Source: Gemmobacter aquaticus (GTDB lineage Bacteria; Pseudomonadota; Alphaproteobacteria; Rhodobacterales; Rhodobacteraceae). From it: DNA of 64,000 nt. The position numbers and the translations under genes are program-made. The DNA lies in NCBI RefSeq assembly GCF_007859075.1, contig NZ_VOAK01000011.1, positions 372,001 to 436,000 on the forward strand, in the 5' to 3' direction. Below the pieces are notes generated by a model. It did not search any database. It had not been told where the DNA came from and saw nothing but the letters and a program-made list of their open reading frames with translations. Below, piece by piece: positions 1 to 8,464 of the stretch. The stretch's first letter is position 1. Each line of letters starts with the position of its first letter.

Positions 1-184
1 GCGCAGGGTCCGACGAGGGGCCGGGCGCAAAGATCAGAAGCATTTGCTGACCGCACCGCAGGAAGTTGAACCTGCCCGGCACGGCACGCGTTTCGGTCAG
101 CCCAAGCACCTCTACATAGAACGCGGCGCAGGCTGCGGGGTCATCGGCGTAAAGCACCGTCTCCAGTATGGCCGTTACCCGCAT
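1..184 (-). CDS. VOC (glyoxalase/bleomycin-resistance) family protein, 3' part outside the window
   Basis: The visible N-terminal 61 residues begin MRVTAILETVLYADD and continue with AAFYVEVLGLTETRA. This is the first beta-alpha-beta unit of the vicinal oxygen chelate fold: a strand, the loop 'Y..D..A...FY', then 'VLGL'. The fold covers glyoxalases, dioxygenases and antibiotic-binding proteins, so the substrate cannot be stated. The gene starts 24 bases after the metG stop on the same strand, so it is probably co-transcribed with metG. The rest of the protein lies before base 1. Confidence 0.8.
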   Translation of the reverse strand, partial: MRVTAILETVLYADDPAACAAFYVEVLGLTETRAVPGRFNFLRCGQQMLLIFAPGPSSDPA

Positions 185-208
185 GACGCCCCCTTTTCCG
201 GGCCGCGA

Positions 209-1927
209 TCAGTCCCGCGTGCCCGCGAACTTCTGCTGCCACTCTGCCCGTTCCTCATCCGTGATCTTGCGGAACAGGTTCTCCGGCACGGCGAAGGCAT
301 GGCCCGGCGGCAAGGCGCGCAGCGCGGCCCCGGCGTCGGTCGGCCAGGACCAGTCGTCAGACCCCATAGCCGACATCATCGCCTGCGCCGCATCGGGTAT
401 GAACGGCTGCGAAAGGATCGCATAAAGACGGATCAGGTTCAACGACAGGCGGATCATCGCCTCGGCCCGCGCCGGATCGGTCTTGACCGCGCTCCAGGGG
501 GCGGCGGACTGCAGGTATTCGTTGCCCACCACCCAGATCGCCCGCAACTCGGCAGCGGCCTTGCGGACCTCCATCTGGTCCATGCAGCGCTCATAGTCGC
601 GGATGCGCGCGCCCAGATCGGCGATGAGTGCGGTTTCCTGCGGGCCGAACTCGCCCCCCGCGGGGACCGTATCGCCCAGCTTCGATTTGGCGAATTTCGT
701 CACGCGGCTGACAAAGTTACCCAGAACGTCGGCCAGATCCTTGTTCACGGATGCCTGGAAATTGTCCCAGGTAAACTCGCTGTCGGCCGATTCCGGGGCG
801 TGCGACAGCAGCCACCAGCGCCAGTAGTCGCTGGGCAGGATCGACAGCGCCTGATCCATGAACACCCCCCGCCCGCGCGAGGTAGAGAACTGGCCGCCAT
901 CATAGTTCAGATAGTTGAAGGACTTGAGGTAATCGACCATCTTCCACGGCTCGCCCGAGCCGAGGATGGTCGCCGGGAACGACAACGTGTGGAAGGGGAC
1001 GTTGTCCTTGCCCATGAACTGATAGTAGGTCACGTCGTCCGCGCCCTTGTCGGTGCGCCACCAGCGTTCCCAGTCGGCCTCTGACTTGCCATTCGCATCT
1101 GCCCATTCGGCGGTGCCCGCAATGTATTCGATCGGCGCATCGAACCAGACGTAGAAGACCTTGCCCTCCATCCCCGGCCACGGATCATTGCCTTTCATCA
1201 CCGGGATGCCCCAGTGCAGATCGCGGGTGATGCCGCGGTCCTGCAGCCCGTCGCCATCGTTCAGCCATTTCTTGGCAATCGAGGTGGTCAGGATCGGCCA
1301 GTCGGTCTTTGAATCGATCCAGGCCTCGATCTTGTCCTTCAGCGTGCGCTGCATCAGGTAGAGGTGCTTGGTTTCCCGCACCTCGAGGTTGGTCGAGCCC
1401 GAGATGGTCGAATGCGGGTTGATCAGATCGGTCGGGTCAAGCTGCTTGGTGCAGTTGTCGCACTGGTCGCCCCGCGCACTGTCATAGCCGCAGTTGGGGC
1501 AGGTGCCCTCGATATATCGGTCGGGCAGGAAGCGGCCATCGTCGACCGAATAGACCTGACGCTCGGTCACTTCCCGGATCAGGCCGTTCTCGGCAAGCTT
1601 GCCGGCGAAATGCTGGGTCAGACGGTGGTTGCGCTGGCTGGAAGAGCGACCGAAATGGTCAAACGACAGGCGGAATCCGGCGGCGAGCTCTTTCTGCACC
1701 TCGTGCATCTCGGCGCAGTATTCGGCGACTGGCTTGCCGGCCTTGGCGGCGGCGAGTTCGGCCGGGGTGCCGTGTTCGTCGGTGGCGCAGATGAACATCA
1801 CCTCATGCCCGCGGGCGCGGTTGTAGCGGGCGAACAGGTCGGCGGGCAGCTGGCTTCCCACAAGGTTGCCCAGATGCTTGATCCCGTTGATGTAGGGAAT
1901 CGCCGAAGTGATGAGAATCCGTGCCAT
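209..1927 (-). CDS. metG: Methionyl-tRNA synthetase
   Basis: Charges tRNA-Met with methionine in the cytoplasm (class I synthetase). The 572-residue product starts [21 protein letters not shown], where HLGN near residue 18 is the family form of the HIGH signature. A zinc knuckle of two CxxC pairs (CPNCGY and CDNCTKQ) lies near residues 143-160. The KMSKS-equivalent loop reads FSTSRGRG near residue 350. The anticodon-binding domain follows, and no C-terminal tRNA-binding (Trbp111) extension is present, which makes it a short-form enzyme. The stop lies 24 bases before the VOC gene start, suggesting one transcript. Confidence 0.97.
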   Translation of the reverse strand: MARILITSAIPYINGIKHLGNLVGSQLPADLFARYNRARGHEVMFICATDEHGTPAELAAAKAGKPVAEYCAEMHEVQKELAAGFRLSFDHFGRSSSQRNHRLTQHFAGKLAENGLIREVTERQVYSVDDGRFLPDRYIEGTCPNCGYDSARGDQCDNCTKQLDPTDLINPHSTISGSTNLEVRETKHLYLMQRTLKDKIEAWIDSKTDWPILTTSIAKKWLNDGDGLQDRGITRDLHWGIPVMKGNDPWPGMEGKVFYVWFDAPIEYIAGTAEWADANGKSEADWERWWRTDKGADDVTYYQFMGKDNVPFHTLSFPATILGSGEPWKMVDYLKSFNYLNYDGGQFSTSRGRGVFMDQALSILPSDYWRWWLLSHAPESADSEFTWDNFQASVNKDLADVLGNFVSRVTKFAKSKLGDTVPAGGEFGPQETALIADLGARIRDYERCMDQMEVRKAAAELRAIWVVGNEYLQSAAPWSAVKTDPARAEAMIRLSLNLIRLYAILSQPFIPDAAQAMMSAMGSDDWSWPTDAGAALRALPPGHAFAVPENLFRKITDEERAEWQQKFAGTRD

Positions 1928-2002
1928 GCGCCTGTCCCCTTGCCGTGCAGGGGGCTGTTTAACGCTGCTCGCGCGCAGGGAAAAGGGTCTTTGGGACAGG
2001 GG

Positions 2003-2578
2003 TCAGCCGCCCGCGCGCTGGATGCGGGCCAGAATGTCGAGCGTAATCACATCGCCAACCATCCCCGCCCAGCCGTCGGCGCCAAACGCCGAGCGGCTGA
2101 CCTGCCCGCGCAGCGCAACGGTCAGCCGCGAAAAGTCATCCTCTGCCGCCCCGCTCTGGCGCAGGATGCGGCCTCGCAGGACAACGGGCCGGGTCACGCC
2201 CCGCAGGGTCAGTTGGCCGCCGACCTCGACTGCAGATGGGTCGCCACGGACGCTTTCACTGACAAATCGCGCTTCGGGAAAGCGGCGGGTGGCAAGCACG
2301 CTTTCGCCGCGCATCGCCTCTGCCGCCAGAAGCGAGCTCGCCTTGACGCCGGCCACGTTCAGCGTGACATCGATCTGGCTGCGCGCGGGCTTTTCGACGT
2401 CGATCACGACGCTGGCCGAGCGGATCGGGAATGTGCCGGTGATCGGTTGGCCGTCGGATGGAGCGGAGAAGGCAACGCGCGATGCCTCTGCCTGCAGCAG
2501 GTATCGTTCGGGTGCGGCCCAGACAGGGACGGCGGAAATCAAAGCCAGAACAACGCCCAGAGTGCCTACGGCTTTCAT
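2003..2578 (-). CDS. YceI-family periplasmic protein
   Basis: A 191-residue secreted protein. Residues 1-21 form a signal peptide (hydrophobic GVVLALISAVPVWAA, with cleavage after the AXA-type VWA). The mature part carries the YceI pattern: an N-terminal 'Y.L....S.V.F', a central 'V.INV.KP' type segment, then 'GQLTLRGVTRPVVL', the most diagnostic family stretch. YceI proteins are lipocalin-like barrels that bind isoprenoid or other lipids; the ligand here is unknown. It is transcribed towards metG with a gap of about 75 bases. Confidence 0.87.
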   Translation of the reverse strand: MKAVGTLGVVLALISAVPVWAAPERYLLQAEASRVAFSAPSDGQPITGTFPIRSASVVIDVEKPARSQIDVTLNVAGVKASSLLAAEAMRGESVLATRRFPEARFVSESVRGDPSAVEVGGQLTLRGVTRPVVLRGRILRQSGAAEDDFSRLTVALRGQVSRSAFGADGWAGMVGDVITLDILARIQRAGG

Positions 2579-2710
2579 GACTTTTCTCCCTTGGGCCCCA
2601 GCCTAAGCCCCTTTTGCCCTGCATGCACGCACGTTTGAGTGATGGGATGCTGCGACACCCCTTGTTCACCCCGGCCAAGGCGCTAGGCTTCGGGGTGACA
2701 GGAGACTGCA

Positions 2711-3742
2711 ATGAAAAAGATCCCGCTTGGCCGTTCTGGCCTGACCGTATCCGAATACTGCCTTGGCACGATGACATGGGGCACCCAGAACACCGAGGCC
2801 GAGGGGCATGAGCAGATGTCCTATGCGCTGGAACACGGCGTCACCTTCTGGGACACGGCCGAAATGTATCCGGTCAACCCCGCGCTGGTCGAAACAGCCG
2901 GGCGCACCGAAGAGATCATCGGGACCTGGTTTGCAGCCAACGGCGGGCGCGACAAGGTGGTGCTTGCCACCAAGATCGCGGGCGAGGGGGGCTTGCACCC
3001 CGAAGGGATCACGGCGGCCAGCTTTACCGCCGCCCTCGATGCCTCGCTGAAGCGGTTGCGGACGGATTACATCGACCTCTACCAATTGCACTGGCCCAAC
3101 CGGGGCAGCTATCACTTCCGCCAGAACTGGAATTATCGACCCAAGACCAACCGGGCGGGCACGCTGACCCATATGGAAGAGGTGCTGCGCGCCGCGCAGG
3201 CAGCGGTCGCTGCGGGCAAGATCCGGGCGGTCGGCCTGTCAAACGAATCCGTCTGGGGGGCCGCGCAATGGCTGCGGCTGGCCGACGAATGCGGACTGCC
3301 GCGGATGGTGTCGATCCAGAACGAGTATTCGCTGCTGCATCGCCAGTTCGATACCGACTGGGCAGAGCTTTCGGCGATGGAGGATGTGCCGCTGCTGGCG
3401 TGGTCGCCCTTGGCTACGGGGATCCTGTCTGGCAAATATGCGGGCGATGTGACGCCAGATCACACGCGACGTGCGGTCAACCCCACGCTGGGTGGGCGGA
3501 TCACGCATCAGTTGTTCGCCGCCGTATCGGCATATCTGGGGCTTGCGCGGGAGCACGGGCTGGATCCCTGCCAGATGGCGCTGGCCTTCACCCGGACGCG
3601 GCCGTGGCCGTGTATCCCGATCATCGGGGCGACGAGCCTTGCGCAGTTGAAGACGAATATAGCGGCGGCCGAACTGCGCCTTACGGATGAAGTGCTTTCC
3701 GGCATCAATGCGATTTATCGCGAGTATCCAGCACCGTTCTGA
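2711..3742 (+). CDS. Aldo/keto reductase (Tas-like)
   Basis: NADPH-dependent aldo/keto reductase of 343 residues. The N-terminus MKKIPLGRSGLTVSEYCLGT is typical of the AKR12/Tas group. The catalytic tetrad is visible: Asp and Tyr in FWDTAEMYP (about 49-56), Lys in KVVLATKIAG (about 84), His in LYQLHWPN (about 123). The cofactor-binding end reads IPIIGATSLAQLKTNI. The ATG has a good ribosome site (GGAGAC, 6-8 bases upstream). It stands alone between divergent YceI and the lipoprotein pair. The substrate is not predictable. Confidence 0.92.
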   Translation: MKKIPLGRSGLTVSEYCLGTMTWGTQNTEAEGHEQMSYALEHGVTFWDTAEMYPVNPALVETAGRTEEIIGTWFAANGGRDKVVLATKIAGEGGLHPEGITAASFTAALDASLKRLRTDYIDLYQLHWPNRGSYHFRQNWNYRPKTNRAGTLTHMEEVLRAAQAAVAAGKIRAVGLSNESVWGAAQWLRLADECGLPRMVSIQNEYSLLHRQFDTDWAELSAMEDVPLLAWSPLATGILSGKYAGDVTPDHTRRAVNPTLGGRITHQLFAAVSAYLGLAREHGLDPCQMALAFTRTRPWPCIPIIGATSLAQLKTNIAAAELRLTDEVLSGINAIYREYPAPF

Positions 3743-3807
3743 CACCATATCTTGCGCTTCCTGTGGTTTTGTAGCCAATAGGCACAAACTTCGGGGAAGG
3801 GCATGAC

Positions 3808-4353
3808 ATGCGTGTGCGACGGTTCGGCATCCTGCTTTGCCTTGGGCTTGCGGCATGTCAGATGTCGCTGCCGTTCAAGAAGGACACGCCGGACGCCGCC
3901 TCTGCCGGTGTGACGGCCCCGGCGGGCACGATCATGGGCGGGCCGATCACGGCCACACCGATCACGCCGGGTGGCAGCGCTGCGGGTGCTGCGCCTGTCG
4001 CGGCGCCAGCCCCGCCAGAACCCTTCCCATCCTCGATCGAAACGACGACCGAGGGTGGGGCCACGACCACTGTCGAGACCCTGCCCGCCGCAGCCGCACC
4101 TCCGCCGCCCGAGCCCAAGTCCGAGGCGCAGCTTGCCTGCGAGCGGCGCGACGGCACCTGGACGAGCGCGGGCAAAGGCTTCAAGTCCTGCGTTTACCGC
4201 ACACGCGACGGGGGCAAGACGTGCCGGAAGGAAACCGACTGCGACGGGCTTTGCCTGGCGCGCTCGGGCACCTGTTCGCCCTACAAGCCGCTCTTCGGCT
4301 GCAACGAAATTCTCGATTCCATGGGCCGAAAGGTGACCCTTTGCATAGACTGA
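3808..4353 (+). CDS. Pro/Ala-rich lipoprotein with a C-terminal cysteine-rich domain
   Basis: A 181-residue predicted lipoprotein. A short basic N-terminus and hydrophobic stretch end in the lipobox LAAC (lipidated Cys at about residue 17). Residues 20-110 are Ala/Pro/Thr-rich and probably unstructured. The last 70 residues hold about eight cysteines (LACERR, SCVYR, TCRKETDCDGLCL, TCSPY, GCNE, LCID), suggesting a small disulfide-bonded domain. I do not recognise the domain. The stop overlaps the next lipoprotein by 13 bases, so the two are probably translationally coupled. Confidence 0.75.
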   Translation: MRVRRFGILLCLGLAACQMSLPFKKDTPDAASAGVTAPAGTIMGGPITATPITPGGSAAGAAPVAAPAPPEPFPSSIETTTEGGATTTVETLPAAAAPPPPEPKSEAQLACERRDGTWTSAGKGFKSCVYRTRDGGKTCRKETDCDGLCLARSGTCSPYKPLFGCNEILDSMGRKVTLCID

Positions 4354-4874
4354 CAATCCTGCCGCTGGTTCTGCTTGCGGCCTGCGGTGGCAAGCGCGAT
4401 GGCATGCCCGAGAGCTTTCGGGATACGGACACGCCCATTTACTCCAACGCGGTCCTCGACCCGGCCGAGCTGGAGGGAACCTGGACCCAGGCCGCGACCT
4501 TTGCGCCCGAGGCCGGTGGTTGCAAGCCGGGAACGGTACGCTTTGGACGACCCGACGGCGGGGCGATCCCGGTGACGGCTGACCTGTGCCTGGGGGGCAA
4601 GTCGCAAAAGATCTCGGGCCGCGCCGCGATGCCGGTGCCGGGCCGGCTGGTGCCCGAAAGCGTGGGCAGCGCCGCCGTCGCCGACGGCATCGGTCAGGCG
4701 TGGTGGATCGTCTGGGCCGACGTGGATATGCGCACGCTGGTTATCGGCACGCCCTCGGGCGAAATGGGGTTCATCCTGAACCGTGACGGGCGGCTGCCCG
4801 CTGACCGGCTTGCCGCCGCGCGCGAGATCCTCGAATGGAACGGCTACGATCTGGAACGTCTGCAGACGTTCTAG
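4341..4874 (+). CDS. Lipocalin-like lipoprotein, TTG start
   Basis: A 177-residue lipoprotein. I place the start at TTG 4341, with the ribosome site AAGGTG 5 bases upstream, giving the N-terminus MHRLTILPLVLLAACGG with a clear lipobox LAAC (Cys15). No ATG gives a signal peptide in this frame. The mature part contains 'ELEGTWTQAATF', 'WIVWADVDMRTLVIGTP' and 'ILNRDGRLP', which resemble the strands of a bacterial lipocalin (Blc-type; the EGTW start is the family's G-x-W motif). It probably sits in a membrane and binds a small hydrophobic ligand. It overlaps the upstream lipoprotein by 13 bases and meets the Nudix gene tail to tail with shared stop bases. Confidence 0.75.
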   Translation: MHRLTILPLVLLAACGGKRDGMPESFRDTDTPIYSNAVLDPAELEGTWTQAATFAPEAGGCKPGTVRFGRPDGGAIPVTADLCLGGKSQKISGRAAMPVPGRLVPESVGSAAVADGIGQAWWIVWADVDMRTLVIGTPSGEMGFILNRDGRLPADRLAAAREILEWNGYDLERLQTF

Positions 4875-5536
4875 GCCGTCAACCGCCGAAAGGTCGGCCG
4901 TGTGCCCGAGTTGTCGAAGAACGGCACGCCGGGTTGCGGCTGGCCCGCCAGTAGTGCCGCAACCTCTGCCAGAACCACTTCGGTGATGAATGGCAGGTCC
5001 AGACGACGCACCTCGGCCAGCGCAATCCAGTGCAGGTGCGAAAGCTCGTCAGCGGCGGCCGAGAAGTCATCGGGGTCGCCGGCGAGCGAGCCTGCATCGG
5101 CAAGAAAGAACCGCGCGTCGAACCGCCGGGGGCGGCCGGGCGGGGTGATCGCGCGGAAAATCAGCCGCAGGCCAGAGGCGTCGGGCACAAGACCGCGTGC
5201 GGCAAAACCGTGCCAGCCTTCGGGCGGCAACGGCCAGGCTCCGGATCTGCCGAGCGTCAGGCCAGTTTCCTCGAACAACTCGCGGATGGCGGCCACCGCC
5301 AATGCATGGGCCGATGGGACCGAGCCTGCCAGAAGGGCCGCGCTGTGATCGGGCAGGGGCGCGGCCAGCGGTACCTCAGCGTCGCCTGCATCGACCGCGC
5401 CACCCGGAAACACATACTTCGACGGCATGAACACGGCACCTGCGCCGCGCTGACCCATCAGCACCTCGGGGCTGCCGCCACGGCTTCGGGTCAAGATGAT
5501 GCTGGCGGCAGGCCGGATCGGCGGGTCAGCCGTCAC
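4871..5536 (-). CDS. Nudix hydrolase (CoA-diphosphatase/NUDT19-like)
   Basis: A 221-residue Nudix protein. The start reads PAASIILTRSRGG, then VLMGQRGAGAVFMPSKYVFPGG. The Nudix box is spread by an insertion, with the helix part AIRELFEETGLTLG (REx2EExG) at about 84-97. 'FMP..YVFPGG' and a long insertion before the Nudix helix are typical of NUDT7/NUDT19-like CoA or acyl-CoA diphosphatases, so that is the more likely activity. It overlaps the DUF983 gene upstream by 11 bases, suggesting one operon. Confidence 0.88.
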   Translation of the reverse strand: MTADPPIRPAASIILTRSRGGSPEVLMGQRGAGAVFMPSKYVFPGGAVDAGDAEVPLAAPLPDHSAALLAGSVPSAHALAVAAIRELFEETGLTLGRSGAWPLPPEGWHGFAARGLVPDASGLRLIFRAITPPGRPRRFDARFFLADAGSLAGDPDDFSAAADELSHLHWIALAEVRRLDLPFITEVVLAEVAALLAGQPQPGVPFFDNSGTRPTFRRLTA

Positions 5537-5930
5537 GCCCGAACCCGTGCATCCGCCGCGACCATTGCAGCGCCACGAAGGCGCCCTTGACCCTTGGCAA
5601 AAGCCAGAGCGTCATCGCAACCGTCATCACCGAAAAGACTGCAACCATGATCAGCGGATCGGGCTCCCAGCGGGTAAAGGCCCAAAGCATCAGCGGCGCC
5701 ACGACATGGCCCACGATCAGGATCGTGATATAGGCCGGGCCGTCATCGGCGCGCTGGTGGTGCAGGGCCTCGCCGCAGACGGGGCAGCTTTCGCGCACCT
5801 TCAGATAGCCACGCAGCATGGGCCCCGATCCGCAACTGGGGCAACGCCGTTGCCAGCCCTTTTTCAAGGCGGGCACAAGCGGCCGGTCATCCTCGGGGGG
5901 CGAGGCGGTGCTCATCGTCTGCATGTCCAT
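5526..5930 (-). CDS. DUF983 membrane protein with two CxxC zinc-ribbon-like pairs
   Basis: A 134-residue protein. Two cysteine pairs, CPSCGSG and CPVCGEA (about residues 30-55), precede two transmembrane helices (ITILIVGHVVAPLMLWAF and VAVFSVMTVAMTLWLLP). This is the DUF983 architecture. The function of the family is not established. The gene is the first of a pair with the overlapping Nudix hydrolase. The start ATG at 5930 has AGGAAA as ribosome site. Confidence 0.88.
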   Translation of the reverse strand: MDMQTMSTASPPEDDRPLVPALKKGWQRRCPSCGSGPMLRGYLKVRESCPVCGEALHHQRADDGPAYITILIVGHVVAPLMLWAFTRWEPDPLIMVAVFSVMTVAMTLWLLPRVKGAFVALQWSRRMHGFGRDG

Positions 5931-6132
5931 GTCTTTCCTGTCGCGCGAAGCGGCACAATAGGCACTTGGCGGCTGGCGTCAAAGGGGACATTCCGCCGCG
6001 GCGCCACAAACGTCGCGTTTTCGTGAACGTGGCCACCCGACGGAAAGCACCCGGTGCCGCGTTTGTCCCGTAACGGCGCCAGAAAGAGGGCGCGCCGTGA
6101 CCCTTTACCCGAACCTCTACAGGAGACGGAAG

Positions 6133-6792
6133 ATGACGAAACGGACAATTGGATATTCGCTGGCACTGGCCGCCGTGCTGATGGGCGGGCTTGGAACCGC
6201 TGCCTTGGCTGACCGTGGCCGGGGCATGTTTCCGATGCATGACGTGGATGCGGTGGGACCCTTCGACGGGCCGGGCTTTGACTTTGCCGCGATCGACGCG
6301 GACAAGGACGGCAAGCTGACCGAGGCTGAACTCAAGGCCTTTCGTGCCGCCCGGATCAAGACGGTCGATGCCGATGGCAATGGTGTGATCTCTGAGGACG
6401 AGCTGGTCGCCTTTCGCCTGAAGGAAGCCGAAGCAGCGATGCGCGGTCATGCCAAATTCGCGATGACGCGCCTGGATGTCGATGGTGACGGCGCAGTCAG
6501 CGTGACCGAGCTGCAGGCGGCCCCGAACCCGTCGCTGCGGATGTTTGAACGGGTCGACACCGATGGCGATGGAGCGATCTCGCAAGCCGAGCTTGATGCC
6601 GCAAAAGTCCGGATGGCCGAAATGCGCGAGCGTGGAGGCCATGAGGGTCGTGAGGGCAAAGGTATGCGCGGTCACGGTCACAAGATGATGCGTGGCGAGG
6701 GAATGCAGGGTGGAATGGGCATGCAGGGCGGAGGAATGGGCATGCAGGGCGGGCCCGGCATGCCGCCGCCGGATGCGCCTCAGGGCAACTGA
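6133..6792 (+). CDS. Secreted EF-hand calcium-binding protein with Met/Gly-rich tail
   Basis: I start this at ATG 6133, which has AGGAGAC upstream; an in-frame ATG 36 bases earlier would place 12 residues before the signal peptide. The 219-residue product has a signal sequence (MTKRTIGYSLALAAVLMGG...ALA). Four EF-hand loops follow: DADKDGKLTEAE, DADGNGVISEDE, DVDGDGAVSVTE and DTDGDGAISQAE. The tail from about residue 175 is rich in His, Arg, Met and Gly, with GMQGG repeats, and may bind metal. The protein is probably periplasmic. It lies 59 bases upstream of an ECF sigma factor gene on the same strand, with a hairpin between, so it may be the calcium-responsive partner or a target of that system. 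Confidence 0.9.
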   Translation: MTKRTIGYSLALAAVLMGGLGTAALADRGRGMFPMHDVDAVGPFDGPGFDFAAIDADKDGKLTEAELKAFRAARIKTVDADGNGVISEDELVAFRLKEAEAAMRGHAKFAMTRLDVDGDGAVSVTELQAAPNPSLRMFERVDTDGDGAISQAELDAAKVRMAEMRERGGHEGREGKGMRGHGHKMMRGEGMQGGMGMQGGGMGMQGGPGMPPPDAPQGN

Positions 6793-6804
6793 GACAAAAC
6801 CTGT

Positions 6805-6828
6805 CCCGCCCGGTGCTTGCCGGGCGGG
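6805..6828 (+). terminator. GC-rich hairpin between the EF-hand and sigma factor genes
   Basis: A 9-bp perfect stem (CCCGCCCGG / CCGGGCGGG) with a 6-base loop, not followed by a T run. It could be a partial terminator that lowers expression of the downstream sigma factor genes relative to the EF-hand gene. Confidence 0.5.
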
Positions 6829-6851
6829 GCTCTGAGGGTTAACCCTGCTGG

Positions 6852-7457
6852 ATGACCATGGCCTTCGACGACCTTGCCGACCAGAGCGATGAGGCGCTGC
6901 TGCAGCTTTATGCACGCGGCGACCGTGCTGCGGCGCGCACGCTGGTGTTGCGGCTCTCGCCCCGTGTGCTTGGCTATGCCACGCGCCTTCTGGCGGACCG
7001 GGCCGAGGCCGAGGATGTCGCGCAAGAGGCGATGCTGCGTCTGTGGCGTATGGCCCCGGAATGGCGGACGGGCGAAGCGCAGGTCACGACCTGGCTTTAC
7101 CGTGTTGTGACCAATCTGGTGACTGACCGTCAGCGTGCGCGCCAGCGGCGGCAGGCAACCACGCTGGATGATGCGCCCGAGGTGGCCGATGACGCCCCCG
7201 CCGCCGTCGCCCAGTTGATCGAGGCCGACCGGATGGCCGCGCTTGACCGCGCGCTGGACGGCCTGCCTGACCGGCAACGCCAGGCACTGATTCTGCGGCA
7301 TATCGAAGGGATGTCGAACCCCGAGATCGCAGAGATCATGCAGATCGGTGTCGAAGCAGTGGAAAGCCTGACCGCACGCGCCAAGCGGGCACTCGCCTCG
7401 GCGCTTGGTGGCCAAAGAGAAGAACTTGGATATGCGGATGTGGAGGGCGGATCATGA
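6852..7457 (+). CDS. ECF-type RNA polymerase sigma factor
   Basis: A 201-residue sigma-70 family factor with only regions 2 and 4. Region 2 runs from about 15 to 85 (DRAEAEDVAQEAMLRLWR, then TWLYRVVTNLVTDRQRARQR). Region 4 is at about 130-180 (LPDRQRQALILRHIEGMSN, then EIMQIGVEAVESLTARAKRA). ATG 6852 and 6858 are both possible starts. The stop overlaps the next gene by ATGA, a sign of tight coupling with a putative anti-sigma factor. A GGGTTAACCC palindrome lies just upstream of the start. Confidence 0.93.
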   Translation: MTMAFDDLADQSDEALLQLYARGDRAAARTLVLRLSPRVLGYATRLLADRAEAEDVAQEAMLRLWRMAPEWRTGEAQVTTWLYRVVTNLVTDRQRARQRRQATTLDDAPEVADDAPAAVAQLIEADRMAALDRALDGLPDRQRQALILRHIEGMSNPEIAEIMQIGVEAVESLTARAKRALASALGGQREELGYADVEGGS

Positions 7458-7870
7458 CGAAGAGGCTTTCCGGTGCCGATGGGTCCCATAAGGATGAGGG
7501 TGCGATGAATCCGAAGGATCTTGATGACCTGCTTGCTAGCGCGCGTCATACCCGCGCCGAGCCCTCGGCTGAGTTTCTGTCGCGCCTTCTGGTCGACGCC
7601 TATGCGAATATGCCCGAACCTGCCGCCGTTCCCGTGGTGCCTCCGCGCGTGGGGTGGAGGGCTGTGCTGCGTGGCTGGCTGAATGATTTCGGTGCGCCAG
7701 CGGCGGGTCTTGCCTGTGCAACGGCTGCAGGGCTCTGGATCGGCTTTGCGCAACCGGCCACGCTTGATCCGGTGACCGGCGCATTGACGCTGGCCGCAGC
7801 CTCGACCGATACGACCGAAGAAACCGTTGAGCTTATCCCACGTCTGGATACCTGGCTTGGGGAAGGATGA
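7454..7870 (+). CDS. Single-pass membrane protein, possible anti-sigma factor
   Basis: A 138-residue protein coupled by ATGA overlaps to the sigma factor before it and to the periplasmic sensor after it. The N-terminal 70 residues are soluble and include 'LDDLLASARHTRAEPSAEFLSRLL'. One hydrophobic segment (APAAGLACATAAGLWIGFA, about 77-96) follows, then a short acidic tail. Position and topology fit an anti-sigma factor, but no zinc-binding ZAS motif (HxxxCxxC) is seen and the sequence is not one I recognise. Confidence 0.72.
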   Translation: MTKRLSGADGSHKDEGAMNPKDLDDLLASARHTRAEPSAEFLSRLLVDAYANMPEPAAVPVVPPRVGWRAVLRGWLNDFGAPAAGLACATAAGLWIGFAQPATLDPVTGALTLAAASTDTTEETVELIPRLDTWLGEG

Positions 7871-8418
7871 TCATGACGACTGGACCGGAAATGCCCGAAG
7901 ACGTGTCGCAAAAGCCGCCTGTTGCTGTCGCGACGGCGCCAGAGGCGCGGATCAAGCGCTGGCGCATGGCGTTTTTCGCCTCGCTCGCAGTCAATCTGCT
8001 GTTTCTCGGTGTCGTGGGGGGCGCGATCCTCAAGGGGCCGCCGCCGCGCATGTCGGGGGGCGATCCTGGTCTTGGCGCCTATGCCGATGCATTGGATGAT
8101 GAGGATCGCAAGGCGCTGCGCATGGCGTTTCGCGGCAGTGAATCCTCGGTGCGTGAAGTGCGTCGTGCCATTGCTGAACAGCAGGCAGCGGTGATCGCCG
8201 CGCTGCGTGCCCAACCTTTCCAGCCTGAGGCGCTGGACAGCGCCTTGCAGCGCCAGCACACCACGATTGCCGACCAGATCGCACTTGGCCAGCAGATCCT
8301 GCGAGACCGTCTGGTTGCAATGACTGATGACCAGCGCGCCGCTTTTGCCGACCGGCTGGAGCACAGCCAGAAACGCAAGCGCGATGATCGCCACGGTGAT
8401 CGGCCAGGCAAGCCTTGA
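7867..8418 (+). CDS. Periplasmic heavy-metal sensor/resistor-like protein (Spy/CnrR type)
   Basis: A 183-residue protein with one N-terminal transmembrane anchor (MAFFASLAVNLLFLGVVGGAIL, about 34-55). A helical periplasmic domain of about 120 residues follows, with LDDEDRKALRMAFRG, VREVRRAIAEQQAAVIAAL and MTDDQRAAFADRLEH. This helical hairpin with a terminal 'LtpeQR..f...l' resembles the Metal_resist/CnrR and Spy/CpxP families, which sense metals or bind misfolded proteins. The start overlaps the upstream stop (ATGA). With the two genes before it, this forms a likely sigma/anti-sigma/sensor unit like CnrH-CnrY-CnrX. Confidence 0.8.
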   Translation: MIMTTGPEMPEDVSQKPPVAVATAPEARIKRWRMAFFASLAVNLLFLGVVGGAILKGPPPRMSGGDPGLGAYADALDDEDRKALRMAFRGSESSVREVRRAIAEQQAAVIAALRAQPFQPEALDSALQRQHTTIADQIALGQQILRDRLVAMTDDQRAAFADRLEHSQKRKRDDRHGDRPGKP

Positions 8419-8464
8419 TCCGGGCGCGGTCTGGGCCTGGTCTTCTGGGCCTGATCTGCGCTCG

